Part shown: one piece after another, positions 1 through 9,050 of the stretch
Layout: each line of letters starts with the position of its first letter
How positions within the stretch are numbered: position 1 is the stretch's first letter
Assembly: GCA_963802205.1 (NCBI GenBank)
Contig: CAWDHW010000024.1
Location: forward strand, 1 to 64,000
DNA from: DYRB01 sp963802205
GTDB taxonomy: Bacteria; Pseudomonadota; Gammaproteobacteria; Chromatiales; Chromatiaceae
Reading direction: 5' to 3'
Length of the DNA: 64,000 nucleotides
Notes under the pieces: model-generated
Seen by the model: only the letters and a program-made list of their open reading frames with translations
Database searches by the model: none
What the model was told of the DNA's origin: nothing
Made by a program: the position numbers and the translations under genes

Positions 1-113
1 GCGCCCGGCGGCCACCGTGCTACCCTTTCGTGGCGGCCGGAGGGTCGCAACCGCACCCTGAGGGGGCACCGGACCAGCGGAGGGGTCACGGGGCCTCTCT
101 GTGAGCACCGCCC

Positions 114-764
114 ATGACGTCCTGCCCGTCCCTGCCCGACCGCTCATTGGAAGCGACCTATGACGCCCTGGCCGCGGAATACGAGGCCGGGCGCGATCGC
201 TTTGACATGGCCCAGGTCTTCGAAGCCTTCCACCGCCGACTTGCTACAGACAAGCCGGCTGGCGGCGACCTGCTGGACTTGGGCTGCGGGGCCGGGGAAC
301 CCATGGCCCGGCGCTTCATCGAGCAGGGCTGGCGGGTGACCGGCGTGGACTTCTCCCGCGGCATGTTGGCCCTGGCCGAACGCCTGGTCCCACAGATGAC
401 CCGGGTCCTGGCGGATATGCGCGCCTGCGACTTCCCGGACGGGAGCTTCGACGCCGCCATTCTGGTCTACAGCCTGTTCCACATTCCCCAGGCCGACCAC
501 CCGGCCGTGTTCGCCAAGCTCTTCCGTTGGCTGCGACCGGGTGCGCGGCTGCTGTTCACTTACGCCACCAAGGAATACACCGGGTACGACGAATTCGAGG
601 GGGACAAGGTCTTCCTCGGCCGTCCCCTGTTCTACAGCCACACCACCCCGCTGAAGCTGCGCGCACAGCTCGAGGGCGCCGGCTTCGTCTGTGACAGCGC
701 CTCCTATCGGGACATCGGCGGGGAGACCTTCCTTTGGGTCACAGTGCAGCGCCCTGTGCCCTGA
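114..764 (+). CDS. Class I SAM-dependent methyltransferase
   Basis: 216-residue protein with a Rossmann-type SAM-binding fold. Motif I is LDLGCGAGEP at about residues 54-63, followed by the acidic motif VTGVDFS and a downstream ILVYSLFHIP segment typical of motif IV in small-molecule methyltransferases. It has no signal peptide or membrane segment, so it is cytoplasmic. The substrate cannot be told from the sequence. The next gene, a mechanosensitive channel, starts within about 40 bp on the same strand, so the two may be co-transcribed, but no functional link is evident. The ATG at 114 gives a normal-length family member, and I see no better downstream start. The 113 bases before it show no gene. 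Confidence 0.85.
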   Translation: MTSCPSLPDRSLEATYDALAAEYEAGRDRFDMAQVFEAFHRRLATDKPAGGDLLDLGCGAGEPMARRFIEQGWRVTGVDFSRGMLALAERLVPQMTRVLADMRACDFPDGSFDAAILVYSLFHIPQADHPAVFAKLFRWLRPGARLLFTYATKEYTGYDEFEGDKVFLGRPLFYSHTTPLKLRAQLEGAGFVCDSASYRDIGGETFLWVTVQRPVP

Positions 765-799
765 TGCCGATGTGCCCCATGCCCACTCACCCCCGTCCT

Positions 800-3700
800 A
801 TGCTTCGACGCCGTACCCTGACGCTCGCCCTGCTGGTACCGTTGTTCTGTGCCCAAGCCGTACCCGGCGCCACCACGGGGAGCGACAAGGCATCCCCGTC
901 GGCCTCGGTTGCGGACGCCGAGGGCTTCTCGGTGACACCCACGCTCCTGGAGAGCAAGCTCAAGGAAGTGGCCGCCACTACTGGTCTCGACGACGCGGCC
1001 AAGGCCAAACGCACGGAGCAATACCGCAAGGCGCTGAGTAACCTGGAGGCGAAGAAGTCCTATGAGGCCAGGGCCGCGACTTTCGGCCAGGCCCTGGCAA
1101 CGGCACCGTCCGAGACGCAGCGTCTACGCGCCGAAGTCGATGCCGTCACCGTAGACGCCCAGCCCCAGCCGGTGCCGCCGGACCTCACGGGCGAGGCCAT
1201 CGCCCAATTGCTGGCCAAGCAGCAAGCGGCGACAACCCTGGAGGAGACACGCCTCGAAGGCATCGACAAGGCCCTGGACGGCCTCACCCAGCGTCCGGCG
1301 GAGGCGCGCGCTCGCGTCGCCGAAATCAAACGTCAGATGGAGCAGCTCGAAGCCGACCTCACCGCCCCGACGGCCGAGGACGAGGCCCCGGCACTGACCC
1401 AGGCCCGCCGCTGGGCCCTGCAGACCGCCCGCGGCGCCCTGACCGCCGAGGGCCACATGCTGGACCAGGAGTTGGCGAGCCTGGCGGTCCGCAGCGACCT
1501 CCTGGGGGCACAAAGGGACAAGGCCGCCCTGGACCTCAAGGCAATGAAGGCGCGCCAGCACGCACTCGAAACCGCCGCCAACGACCGCCGCCGCGCCAGC
1601 GCAGAGGCCGCCAGGGACGATGCCAAGCGCGCCGAATTGGCCGCCACGGACAAGGCCCCCATCGTCCAGCAACTGGCCCGCGACAACGCCGCCTCGGGGG
1701 ACGAGCTCACTGCGCTCACCGCCCGGCTGGAACAGGTCAAGACCGAACGCGAGGCCGTCGAGGCCGAGGCCAAGGGGATCGCGGACGACTTCCGCAGCGC
1801 CCGCGAGCGCCTGGAAGTGGCCGGCACCAACCGCGCCTTGGGGCAGATCCTCTCCGACAAGCGCAAGGATCTCCCGGACCTGCGCCGTTACCGCAAGGCC
1901 ATCGCCCAGCGAGATGGGGAGATCGCCGATGCGACCCTGGCGGAGATCCGCCGCCGCGACGAGCGGCGATCCCTGCGCGACCTCGACAGCTACCTGGACC
2001 ATGCCATGGCCGGCGTCCCCGTCGCGGATCAGGCCGACCTGCGCGTCGAACTCGAGACCCTGGCCCGACGCCGACTGGCACTGCTCGATCAATTGCGTGC
2101 CGCCGCCGACACCTATGTACGGGGGCTTTCAGAGATCAATTACACCACCGAGCAGTTGATCTCCACCGCAGACGCCTACAGCAGTTTCCTCTCCGAGCGA
2201 CTGCTGTGGGTGCGCAGCGTTGCGCCCCTCAACCTCAACGCCATCGCCGCCATCCCAGCGACCACCGCCTGGCTGCTCTCCCCCAAGGGCTGGTTCGAGG
2301 TCTTACAGACCCTCGGATATCAGGCGACCCAATCCCCGTGGCTCTGGGTCCTTGGGCTGGCGATCACGGCCCTGGCCCTGCGCGGGCGAGCCCTGCGCCG
2401 GGCCATCCTCGCCACAGCGGAACCCATGCGGCGTGTCAGCACCGACAGCTTTGCCATCACCATCAAGGCCATAGCCCTGTCCGCCCTGGTCGCCGCCCCA
2501 GCCTCGATGGCACTCGCCCTGGTCGGCTGGCAACTGACGGCCTCCGTAGAGACCACCGTCTTTGCCAAACAGGTCGGCCGAGCGTTGGTGAGCGTCGCAA
2601 TCATCCTCTACTACCTGCGCAGTTTCCGTGTGCTGTGCATGCCGGGCGGGGTGGCGGACAAACACTTCCGCTGGCCCGGGGATGTCCTGGTGCGGCTGCG
2701 CCGCAACTTCGACTGGCTGGCCTTCCTGTTGCTGCCTGTGGGTTTTGTCGCGCTGGTGATCTACAACACCGACGACGCGACCTACGCCGGGAGCCTCGGA
2801 CGCCTGGCCGTGCTGGCTCTCCTGCTTGGTATTGCCATCCTCTTCGCCCGCCTGCTCCACCCGCGCACCGGCCCGCTACGCCACCTCCTCGCGGCCCACC
2901 CCAACGGCCTGACCAATCGCCTGCGTAACCTCTGGTACCCGCTGATCGTGGCGGTCCCGCTGACCCTGGTGGGGCTGGCGGTGGCCGGGTACTTGCACAC
3001 CGCGGGGACCCTGTTGCAGTCCATCATCCACACCCTCTGGCTGACCCTCGGGCTGATCGTGGCCCATCAAGCCATCGCCCGCTGGCTGCTGGTGACCCGG
3101 CGCAAGCTGGCCCTGGAGGCGGCCGTGGAGCGCCAGACGGCCCGCAAGACGGAACCGCGCCAGGAGGGGGAGGTGATTCTGGCGGAGGAACCCGCGGTAG
3201 ACCTCGCCAGCCTCGACAGCCAGACGCGCCGTCTGGTCGCGGCCCTGGTCGTCGCCGCGGGGTTCTTCGGGCTCTGGGGGGTGTGGTCCGAAGTCCTGCC
3301 CGCCTTCACTGCCCTGGACCGCTTCGCCCTGTGGCAACACGCGGGGCTGGTGAACGGTGCGGAGACCCTGGTCCCGGTCACCCTCGGGGACCTCCTGCTG
3401 GTGCTGGCCATCGTCCTGGTGGCGGCGGTCGCGGCGCGCAACCTCCCCGCCCTACTGGAGATCCTGCTCCTCCAATACACGGAACTGTCCTCCGGCAGCC
3501 GCTACACAGCCACCACCCTGACCAAGTACGCCATCACCATCGCGGGGTTTATGCTGGTTTTCAGCACCCTGGGGCTGAGTTGGTCCCAGGTCCAGTGGCT
3601 GGTGGCAGCACTGAGCGTCGGCATCGGCTTCGGCCTCCAGGAGATCGTGGCCAACTTCATCAGCGGTCTGATCATCCTGTTCGAGCGCCCGGTGCGGGTG

Positions 3701-4207
3701 GGCGACGTGGTCACCATCGGCGGCGTCACCGGGACCGTCGCGCGCATCCAGATCCGCGCCACCACCATCCGTAACTGGGACCAGCAGGAACTCCTGGTCC
3801 CCAACAAACAGTTCATCACCGGGGACTTGCTCAACTGGTCCCTGACAGACTCGATCAACCGCGTAGTGATCACCGTCGGGGTCGATTACGGGGCGGACAC
3901 CCGGCTGGCAATGGGCCTGCTGGCGGAGGTGGCCCGCGAGAACCCGCGGGTACTCAAGGACCCCGCCCCGCTGGTGGCCTTCGAGGGGTTCGGCGACAAC
4001 GCCCTGACCTTGAGCCTGCGCTGCTACCTTGGCTCCATGGAGGGGCGCCTGATGGTCACTACCGAACTGCACCAGGCGGTCTATGAAAAACTCAAGGCCG
4101 CCGGAATCGGCATCGCCTACCCGCAGCGGGACGTGCACCTCACCGCCGACCGCCCGCTGGACATCCGAGTGCACCGCCGGCCGCCTCCCGCAACCCCGGC
4201 AGGGTGA
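800..4207 (+). CDS. Large MscS-family mechanosensitive channel (MscK/KefA-like)
   Basis: About 1135 residues. Chosen start ATG 800 gives a signal peptide (MLRRRTLTLALLVP...); ATG 779 and TTG 734 are also open, but 734 would overlap the methyltransferase. Residues about 30-440 are Ala/Glu/Arg-rich coiled coil, presumably periplasmic. Several transmembrane helices follow (about 480-900). The MscS pore and beta domain sit at about 910-1130, with the pore-helix stretch LSVGIGFGLQEIVANFISG and the beta-domain segment ERPVRVGDVVTIGG. This layout matches the large MscK/YbdG-like or KefA-like channels that open on membrane tension during hypo-osmotic shock. Inner-membrane homo-oligomer is the family norm. 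Ion selectivity or potassium regulation cannot be inferred. Confidence 0.9.
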   Translation: MLRRRTLTLALLVPLFCAQAVPGATTGSDKASPSASVADAEGFSVTPTLLESKLKEVAATTGLDDAAKAKRTEQYRKALSNLEAKKSYEARAATFGQALATAPSETQRLRAEVDAVTVDAQPQPVPPDLTGEAIAQLLAKQQAATTLEETRLEGIDKALDGLTQRPAEARARVAEIKRQMEQLEADLTAPTAEDEAPALTQARRWALQTARGALTAEGHMLDQELASLAVRSDLLGAQRDKAALDLKAMKARQHALETAANDRRRASAEAARDDAKRAELAATDKAPIVQQLARDNAASGDELTALTARLEQVKTEREAVEAEAKGIADDFRSARERLEVAGTNRALGQILSDKRKDLPDLRRYRKAIAQRDGEIADATLAEIRRRDERRSLRDLDSYLDHAMAGVPVADQADLRVELETLARRRLALLDQLRAAADTYVRGLSEINYTTEQLISTADAYSSFLSERLLWVRSVAPLNLNAIAAIPATTAWLLSPKGWFEVLQTLGYQATQSPWLWVLGLAITALALRGRALRRAILATAEPMRRVSTDSFAITIKAIALSALVAAPASMALALVGWQLTASVETTVFAKQVGRALVSVAIILYYLRSFRVLCMPGGVADKHFRWPGDVLVRLRRNFDWLAFLLLPVGFVALVIYNTDDATYAGSLGRLAVLALLLGIAILFARLLHPRTGPLRHLLAAHPNGLTNRLRNLWYPLIVAVPLTLVGLAVAGYLHTAGTLLQSIIHTLWLTLGLIVAHQAIARWLLVTRRKLALEAAVERQTARKTEPRQEGEVILAEEPAVDLASLDSQTRRLVAALVVAAGFFGLWGVWSEVLPAFTALDRFALWQHAGLVNGAETLVPVTLGDLLLVLAIVLVAAVAARNLPALLEILLLQYTELSSGSRYTATTLTKYAITIAGFMLVFSTLGLSWSQVQWLVAALSVGIGFGLQEIVANFISGLIILFERPVRVGDVVTIGGVTGTVARIQIRATTIRNWDQQELLVPNKQFITGDLLNWSLTDSINRVVITVGVDYGADTRLAMGLLAEVARENPRVLKDPAPLVAFEGFGDNALTLSLRCYLGSMEGRLMVTTELHQAVYEKLKAAGIGIAYPQRDVHLTADRPLDIRVHRRPPPATPAG

Positions 4208-4335
4208 TGCCGCCATGGGTGCGCCCCGATTGCAGACCCCGGTAGCGGGGCTCGGTCCTTGTGTCCCGGGGCCAGGCCAACAGGCGCTACACGCGCCTCA
4301 CCTTATGCCCACCTGACCAACCAAGGAGACCCTCG

Positions 4336-4947
4336 ATGACACCCAAGACCCGTCTCGTTGCCGCTCTGACCCTGCCTCTGGCCCTCCTCGCCACGGCACC
4401 ACGGGCCGACGAGGTTACCGACCAGATCGATACGGCACGCAAGGCCTACGAGGCCGGCGAGCTGCGAAGCGCCATGCAGGCGCTGAACTTCGCCACCGCC
4501 AAGATGCAGGAGCGCGTCAACGACCAGATCCTCAAGCTCCTGCCCGAGCCCCTGGCCGGTTGGGAGGCGGAGCCCGCCCAGAGCCAGTCGGGCGGCATTG
4601 CCGCCATGGTCACCGGGACCATGATGAGCCGGACCTACCGGCGCCCGGACGGGGCCGAGGTGGAACTGCACCTGATGGCGGACTCGCCGATGATGGCGAT
4701 GATGACCATGATGATGCAGATGCCCATGCTGATGCAGGCATCACAGGACACGCGGGTCTACACCAACCGCGGGCACCAGGGCATGCTGCAACACGACGAC
4801 GGCAGCAACGAGTGGGAGATCAGCCTGATGGTGGGCAACCGTATCCTGGTCCAGTCCAAGGGCCGAGGCCTGGAGGACAAAAAACCGGTGGAAGACTACC
4901 TCAACGCCCTTGACCTCAATGCGGTGCAGAAGGCGCTGACCAACTGA
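4336..4947 (+). CDS. Secreted hypothetical protein with Met-rich segment
   Basis: 203 residues, unrecognised family. ATG 4336 is preceded by AAGGAG (4323-4328) and begins a clear signal peptide (TRLVAALTLPLALLATAPRA), so it is probably periplasmic. After a helical N-terminal part there is a striking methionine-rich stretch at about residues 114-135, where MMAMMTMMMQMPMLMQ contains ten Met in sixteen residues. The C-terminal part (VGNRILVQSKG) looks like a beta-rich globular domain. Met clusters can bind Cu(I) or be oxidant sinks, but that is inference. It follows the channel gene on the same strand with a 128-bp gap and converges on galU. An upstream in-frame start at 4261 is less likely because it would hide the signal peptide. 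Confidence 0.75.
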   Translation: MTPKTRLVAALTLPLALLATAPRADEVTDQIDTARKAYEAGELRSAMQALNFATAKMQERVNDQILKLLPEPLAGWEAEPAQSQSGGIAAMVTGTMMSRTYRRPDGAEVELHLMADSPMMAMMTMMMQMPMLMQASQDTRVYTNRGHQGMLQHDDGSNEWEISLMVGNRILVQSKGRGLEDKKPVEDYLNALDLNAVQKALTN

Positions 4948-4985
4948 CGCGACGGCCCAGCCACGCGGCCCGGCCCCAAGGGTTG

Positions 4986-5007
4986 CCCCAGGGACCGGGC
5001 CCTGGGG
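4986..5007. terminator. GC-rich hairpin between convergent genes
   Basis: CCCCAGGG (4986-4993) and CCCTGGGG (5000-5007) form a perfect 8-bp stem with a 6-base loop. It lies in the 70-bp gap between the convergent Met-rich protein gene and galU, where a bidirectional terminator would be expected. There is no T-tract on either side, so intrinsic termination is plausible but not certain. Confidence 0.4.
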
Positions 5008-5017
5008 TCCGACGGAC

Positions 5018-5902
5018 TCAGCCGCAGGCGCCGGACTCGGCGAGTGTCTTGAGGTAAGCCTTGAAGTCCACGCCCAGCTCCTTGTGGGCGAGACCCAGTT
5101 CTACCGTTGCTGCCAAATAGCCGAGCTTGCTACCACAGTCGTAGCGCTTACCGTGGAAAGGGTAGGCAATGACCGGTTCGTCCTCGAGCAGGGCGGCAAT
5201 ACCGTCGGTGAGTTGGATCTCGCCGCCGGCGCCGCGCCCGATGTTCTCCAACTTGTCGAAGATGCGCGGCGTCAGCAGGTAACGCCCAATCACCGCGAGA
5301 TTCGAGGGCGCACTCTTCGGGTCCGGCTTCTCGACGATGGAGGTCACCCGAAGCTCACCGTTGGGGCCAGGTACGGTGGCGACGATGCCGTACTTGTTGG
5401 TCTCCTCCCGCGGCACCTCCTCGACGGCCAGTACGCTGCAATGGTGCTTTTCGTACTGCTCGATCATCTGCGCGACCACCCCAGGGTTCGCATCCACCAG
5501 GTCATCCGCCAGGATCACCACGAAAGGCTCATTGCCTACCACCGGTTTGGCACACAGGACCGCGTGGCCCAGGCCCAGGGCCTGGGCCTGGCGCAGATAG
5601 ATACAACTCACATCGGCCGGTAGGACGTTCTGCACGATCTTGAGCAGCTTATCCTTGCCGGCGCTCTTGAGTTCGGCCTCCAGTTCGTAGGCCTTGTCGA
5701 AGTGGTCCTCGATGGAGCGCTTGCTACGCCCGGTGATAAAGACGAGCTGGTCGATCCCCGCCTCCTCCGCCTCCTCCGCCGCGTACTGAATCAGCGGCTT
5801 GTCCACAATGTTGAGCATCTCCTTGGGGCTCGCCTTGGTGGCGGGCAGGAAGCGTGTGCCGAGACCGGCGACCGGGAATACGGCCTTCAATACCTTCGAC
5901 AT
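5018..5902 (-). CDS. galU: UTP-glucose-1-phosphate uridylyltransferase
   Basis: 294 residues from ATG 5902 (MSKVLKAVFPVAG); three residues upstream, 5911 is also open. The nucleotidyltransferase signature GLGTRFLPATKASPKEML near the N-terminus, followed by the KPLIQYAAEEA stretch, identifies the bacterial GalU family, and the length is normal. It makes UDP-glucose from UTP and glucose-1-phosphate in the cytosol for polysaccharide, lipopolysaccharide and glycogen-type pathways. It is third in a minus-strand run lapB-pyrF-galU; the 78-bp gap after pyrF could hold its own promoter. UDP-glucose supply would serve the glycosyltransferases further along the window, but that is only inference from proximity. 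Confidence 0.96.
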   Translation of the reverse strand: MSKVLKAVFPVAGLGTRFLPATKASPKEMLNIVDKPLIQYAAEEAEEAGIDQLVFITGRSKRSIEDHFDKAYELEAELKSAGKDKLLKIVQNVLPADVSCIYLRQAQALGLGHAVLCAKPVVGNEPFVVILADDLVDANPGVVAQMIEQYEKHHCSVLAVEEVPREETNKYGIVATVPGPNGELRVTSIVEKPDPKSAPSNLAVIGRYLLTPRIFDKLENIGRGAGGEIQLTDGIAALLEDEPVIAYPFHGKRYDCGSKLGYLAATVELGLAHKELGVDFKAYLKTLAESGACG

Positions 5903-5980
5903 AATCCTCATCTCCAGTGACAGGGTGCGCGGGTTGCTGGGGCCGCGCGCCGTTCATGTGCCAAAGGGGCCAGGGGCCCC

Positions 5981-6682
5981 TCAGGCGCCGACAATATCGG
6001 CCTCGATGGCCACCAAGGCCGCCAACGGATCGGCCGCCGCAGTGATCGGCCGACCGATCACCAGGTAATCCGATCCGGCGGCCAGTGCATCGCGCGGGGT
6101 CATCACCCGGCGCTGGTCGCCCACGGCCGCACCGGCCGGACGCACCCCGGGGGTCACGAGTACGAAGCCTGCCCCCAGGTCCGCACGCACCCGGGCCACC
6201 TCCTGGGGCGAACAGACGATGCCGTCGAGACCGGCCGCCTGGGTCAGGCGCGCCAAGCGCAGTACCCGATCCAGGGGCTCCTCCGGGCAGCCGATCTCGG
6301 CAAGATCGGTGCGGTCCATGCTGGTCAGCACGGTCACCGCAATCAAAAGGGGTGGATGGGCGTGGGACGCCAGGCGCTCGCGGGCCGCCTCCATCATACG
6401 CCGGCCGCCGCTGGCATGAAGATTGACCATCCATACCCCAAGATCGGCGGCGGCGTCGCAGGCGGCAGCCACGGTATTGGGGATGTCGTGGAACTTGAGG
6501 TCGAGGAAGACGCGGTAGCCCCGTCGCACCAGGGCCTCCACCAGGGCCGGGCCGGCCCGGGTAAAGAGCTCTTTGCCGACCTTCAGCGCGCAACGCTGCG
6601 GGTCCAGACGCTCTACCAGCGCCAGGGCCTGGGCCTGACTGGGGAAGTCGAGGGCGACGATGATTCTGGGGGCTTGGGTCAC
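5981..6682 (-). CDS. pyrF: Orotidine 5'-phosphate decarboxylase
   Basis: 233 residues. The start is taken as GTG 6682, two bases after the lapB stop (6684-6686), because it leads straight into the first beta-strand (IIVALDFPS). Longer in-frame starts would overlap lapB with non-conserved sequence. The catalytic motif DLKFHDIPNT is present, and the C-terminal GRPITAA phosphate-binding loop matches bacterial PyrF. It converts OMP to UMP, the last step of pyrimidine synthesis. The lapB-pyrF neighbourhood is conserved in many Gammaproteobacteria. The operon for the other pyrimidine enzymes (pyrR, pyrB, pyrC') lies just across the divergent promoter. Confidence 0.95.
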   Translation of the reverse strand: MTQAPRIIVALDFPSQAQALALVERLDPQRCALKVGKELFTRAGPALVEALVRRGYRVFLDLKFHDIPNTVAAACDAAADLGVWMVNLHASGGRRMMEAARERLASHAHPPLLIAVTVLTSMDRTDLAEIGCPEEPLDRVLRLARLTQAAGLDGIVCSPQEVARVRADLGAGFVLVTPGVRPAGAAVGDQRRVMTPRDALAAGSDYLVIGRPITAAADPLAALVAIEADIVGA

Positions 6683-6683
6683 T

Positions 6684-7952
6684 TCAGTCTCCGGGGGTCT
6701 GGGCTTGGGGCGCGCGTGGGCCGGCATCCCCCTGCATGGGCTCGGGCTGGGCCGCTTTAATGGTGCCCCAGTGCTTGCAACTCGGGCACTGCCAATGCAG
6801 TCGCCGCGCCAGGAAGCCGCAGTGGTCGCACTGGTAGGCCCCAAGACGCTCGCCTAAGCGGTGCACGACGCGCCGGACGGTGGCGAGGTGGGGCCAGCCC
6901 GGTGCCATCGGCGGCACCAGGTCTCCACTGGCCTCGGCCAGGCCCAGCAGGCGCTCCAGGGCAATGGGGTCGGCGTAATCCCGAAGGTGGCGGGCGAGGC
7001 GCTCGCCTGCCGCGGCGGGACCCTGCCCTTCAGACAGGGCGTCGGCGAGGGCCAGGATCAGGGCAGAACCCGGGCGGATGCGATAGAGGCGCTCCAGTTC
7101 CTCGACCAGGGCGACGCTCCCCCGGGCGCGCAGGACATCGACGATCTGCGGCAGGACCTCGGCAATGAACTGGGGACCCAGCTCGGCGACCCGCCGATAG
7201 AGGCCGAGGGCTGCAGGCGCGTCGCCCCTCTCGCGGGCCAGGCGACCTTCCAGGAGCATGGCGCGCACGCACTGGGGGTGCGTCGCCTGGGCCGCCCGCA
7301 GGTGCCCGGTCGCCCGCTCCACTGCTTCCGCGGACGCAGGACCGGAGGCCCCGCCGCGCAGGGCCTCTTCCGCCAGTTCGCAGTGGTACTGGGCGACCTC
7401 CACGCACATCGACAGCCCCACCAGGCGCTGCAGGCGCTCTGCGATCTCCAGGCAACGGGCCCAGTCCTTCTCCTGTTGGTAGATCTCCAGCAGGCCCTTG
7501 AGGCCGCGGCGCCCCGCCGGCTCGATCTCGACGAGTTCGAGAAGCAGGTCCTCGGCCCGGTCGAAGAGCCCGGCACGGTTGTAGTCCTGGGCCAGCTCAT
7601 AGAGGGCGAAGCCGCGTTGCTCGCGGTCCAAGCCCGGTCGTGCAACCAGGTTCTGGTGAATGCGGATCGCCCGCTCTACCTCGCCCCGGCGCCGGAACAG
7701 GCTGCCAAGGGCCAGATGCAGTTCCACCGTCTCGCCATCGACCTCCGCAAGCTTCACGAACAGGTCGATGGCCTTGTCCGGGCGCTGGTCGAGCAGGTAG
7801 TTGAGCCCGCGCAGAAAAGCCGCGTCCGGGACGGCCCCACTGCACCCGCGACGGGCCTGACTCCGCCGTGCCCCCCACCAACCGGAGAACGCGGCCAGGG
7901 GCAAAAGGAGGAACAGCCACTCAGGCTTGAACAGGTTCCAAATCAGGGCCAT
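6684..7952 (-). CDS. lapB: LPS assembly protein B (TPR protein with rubredoxin-like metal site)
   Basis: 422 residues from ATG 7952. An N-terminal transmembrane anchor (LFKPEWLFLLLPLAAFSGWW) is followed by tetratricopeptide repeats through the middle. The C-terminus carries a rubredoxin-like zinc or iron knuckle with two CxxC pairs (CDHC and CPSC, about residues 386-406). This is the architecture of LapB/YciM, which recruits FtsH to control LpxC turnover and coordinates LPS assembly at the inner membrane. The usual lapA partner is not next to it here: the gene upstream is the divergent yqgE. Minus-strand neighbours are pyrF and galU. Confidence 0.93.
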   Translation of the reverse strand: MALIWNLFKPEWLFLLLPLAAFSGWWGARRSQARRGCSGAVPDAAFLRGLNYLLDQRPDKAIDLFVKLAEVDGETVELHLALGSLFRRRGEVERAIRIHQNLVARPGLDREQRGFALYELAQDYNRAGLFDRAEDLLLELVEIEPAGRRGLKGLLEIYQQEKDWARCLEIAERLQRLVGLSMCVEVAQYHCELAEEALRGGASGPASAEAVERATGHLRAAQATHPQCVRAMLLEGRLARERGDAPAALGLYRRVAELGPQFIAEVLPQIVDVLRARGSVALVEELERLYRIRPGSALILALADALSEGQGPAAAGERLARHLRDYADPIALERLLGLAEASGDLVPPMAPGWPHLATVRRVVHRLGERLGAYQCDHCGFLARRLHWQCPSCKHWGTIKAAQPEPMQGDAGPRAPQAQTPGD

Positions 7953-8084
7953 AGCACCGTCAACACCGGGGAGGTGCCCATGATACCCGCATCGGGACCT
8001 TCCCGCATGGGCCCAAGGGTGCCCAGAAGCAGCCTGCGCCGGGCGGCCTTGCACCATCCCCCTGGCGGGCCGGATACTATGCCC

Positions 8085-8648
8085 ATGAGTTTCAGCACAT
8101 CCCTCACGGACCACTTTCTAATTGCCATGCCCGGGCTGCGCGATCCGAATTTCTCGCGCACGGTCACCTATATCTGCGAACACACCGACCAAGGCGCCAT
8201 GGGGATCGTCATCAACCGCCCGATGGACATCCTCCTCGGTATGGTACTGGCCCAGCTTGACATCGACAGCGACGACCCCCGCGTCCTCAGGGCGACTGTC
8301 TACCTGGGCGGTCCGGTACAGCCAGACCGCGGCTTCGTCCTGCACAGCTCCGAGGAGCGCTTCGACTCTACCCTGGCCATCACCCCGGATCTCTGCATGA
8401 CCACCTCCCGGGACGTCCTGGAGGCCATCGCCGCCGGGCGCGGGCCGGACCAAAGCCTCATCGCCCTGGGTTACGCCGGCTGGGCACCCGGCCAGTTGGA
8501 GGAGGAGATGGGTGCCAACTCCTGGCTGAGTGGCCCGGCGGACAACGGCATCCTGTTCCACCTGCCGGACGAGGCCCGCTGGCTGGCGGCGGCCCAGCTC
8601 TTGGGCGTGGACCTCAACCTCCTCAGCGCCGAGGCCGGGCACGCCTAA
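8085..8648 (+). CDS. yqgE: YqgE/AlgH family protein (UPF0301)
   Basis: 187 residues from ATG 8085 (MSFSTSLTDHFLIAMPG); ATG 8079 adds two residues. The conserved signatures DHFLIAMPGLRDPNF, YICEH and GAMGIVINRP define the YqgE/AlgH family. Its biochemical role is unsettled; AlgH affects alginate regulation in Pseudomonas. It is divergent from lapB across about 130 bp and starts the conserved run yqgE-ruvX-pyrR-pyrB-pyrC', with ruvX beginning immediately after its stop codon. A long in-frame extension upstream is antisense to lapB and is not part of the gene. Confidence 0.93.
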   Translation: MSFSTSLTDHFLIAMPGLRDPNFSRTVTYICEHTDQGAMGIVINRPMDILLGMVLAQLDIDSDDPRVLRATVYLGGPVQPDRGFVLHSSEERFDSTLAITPDLCMTTSRDVLEAIAAGRGPDQSLIALGYAGWAPGQLEEEMGANSWLSGPADNGILFHLPDEARWLAAAQLLGVDLNLLSAEAGHA

Positions 8649-9050
8649 ATGGGCACCCTGCTGGGCTTCGACTATGGCCCGCGCAAGATCGGCGTAGCGG
8701 TGGGCCAGACCATCACGGGTTCCGCCTCCCCCCTGACGACCCTCCGCAGTCAAGGCGAGCGGCCGGACTGGGCCGGCATCGAGGCCCTGATCCGCGAATG
8801 GCAGCCCAAGGGGGCAGTGGTCGGCCTGCCCTACAACATGGACGACAGCGAAACCGAACTCGCCCCCCGCGTCCGCCGCTTCGCCCGTCAGCTCGAGGGG
8901 CGCTTCGGGCTCCAGGTCCACCTGGTGGACGAGCGCCTGACCTCGTTGGAGGCCAGGCGCCAACTCGGGCGTGCTGCCACTTCGCTGGAGGTGATCGACG
9001 CCATGGCCGCAAAACTCATTCTGGAAACCTGGCTCTGTGAGCAACATTGA
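8649..9050 (+). CDS. ruvX: Holliday junction resolvase-like protein RuvX/YqgF
   Basis: 133 residues with an RNase H-like fold. Acidic catalytic residues appear in GFDYGPRKIGVAVG (first Asp), VDERLTS (Glu) and VIDAMAAK (Asp), the standard YqgF pattern, and the length is normal. The family is implicated in 16S rRNA 5'-end maturation and was named for a proposed Holliday-junction nuclease activity. The ATG immediately follows the yqgE stop, and pyrR starts inside its 3' end, so translation of the three is coupled. Confidence 0.93.
   Translation: MGTLLGFDYGPRKIGVAVGQTITGSASPLTTLRSQGERPDWAGIEALIREWQPKGAVVGLPYNMDDSETELAPRVRRFARQLEGRFGLQVHLVDERLTSLEARRQLGRAATSLEVIDAMAAKLILETWLCEQH

Noticed and set aside
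6861..8084. Long plus-strand open frame continuing into yqgE
   Set aside because: It is antisense to lapB and only reflects GC-rich codon structure; the YqgE homology begins at 8085.
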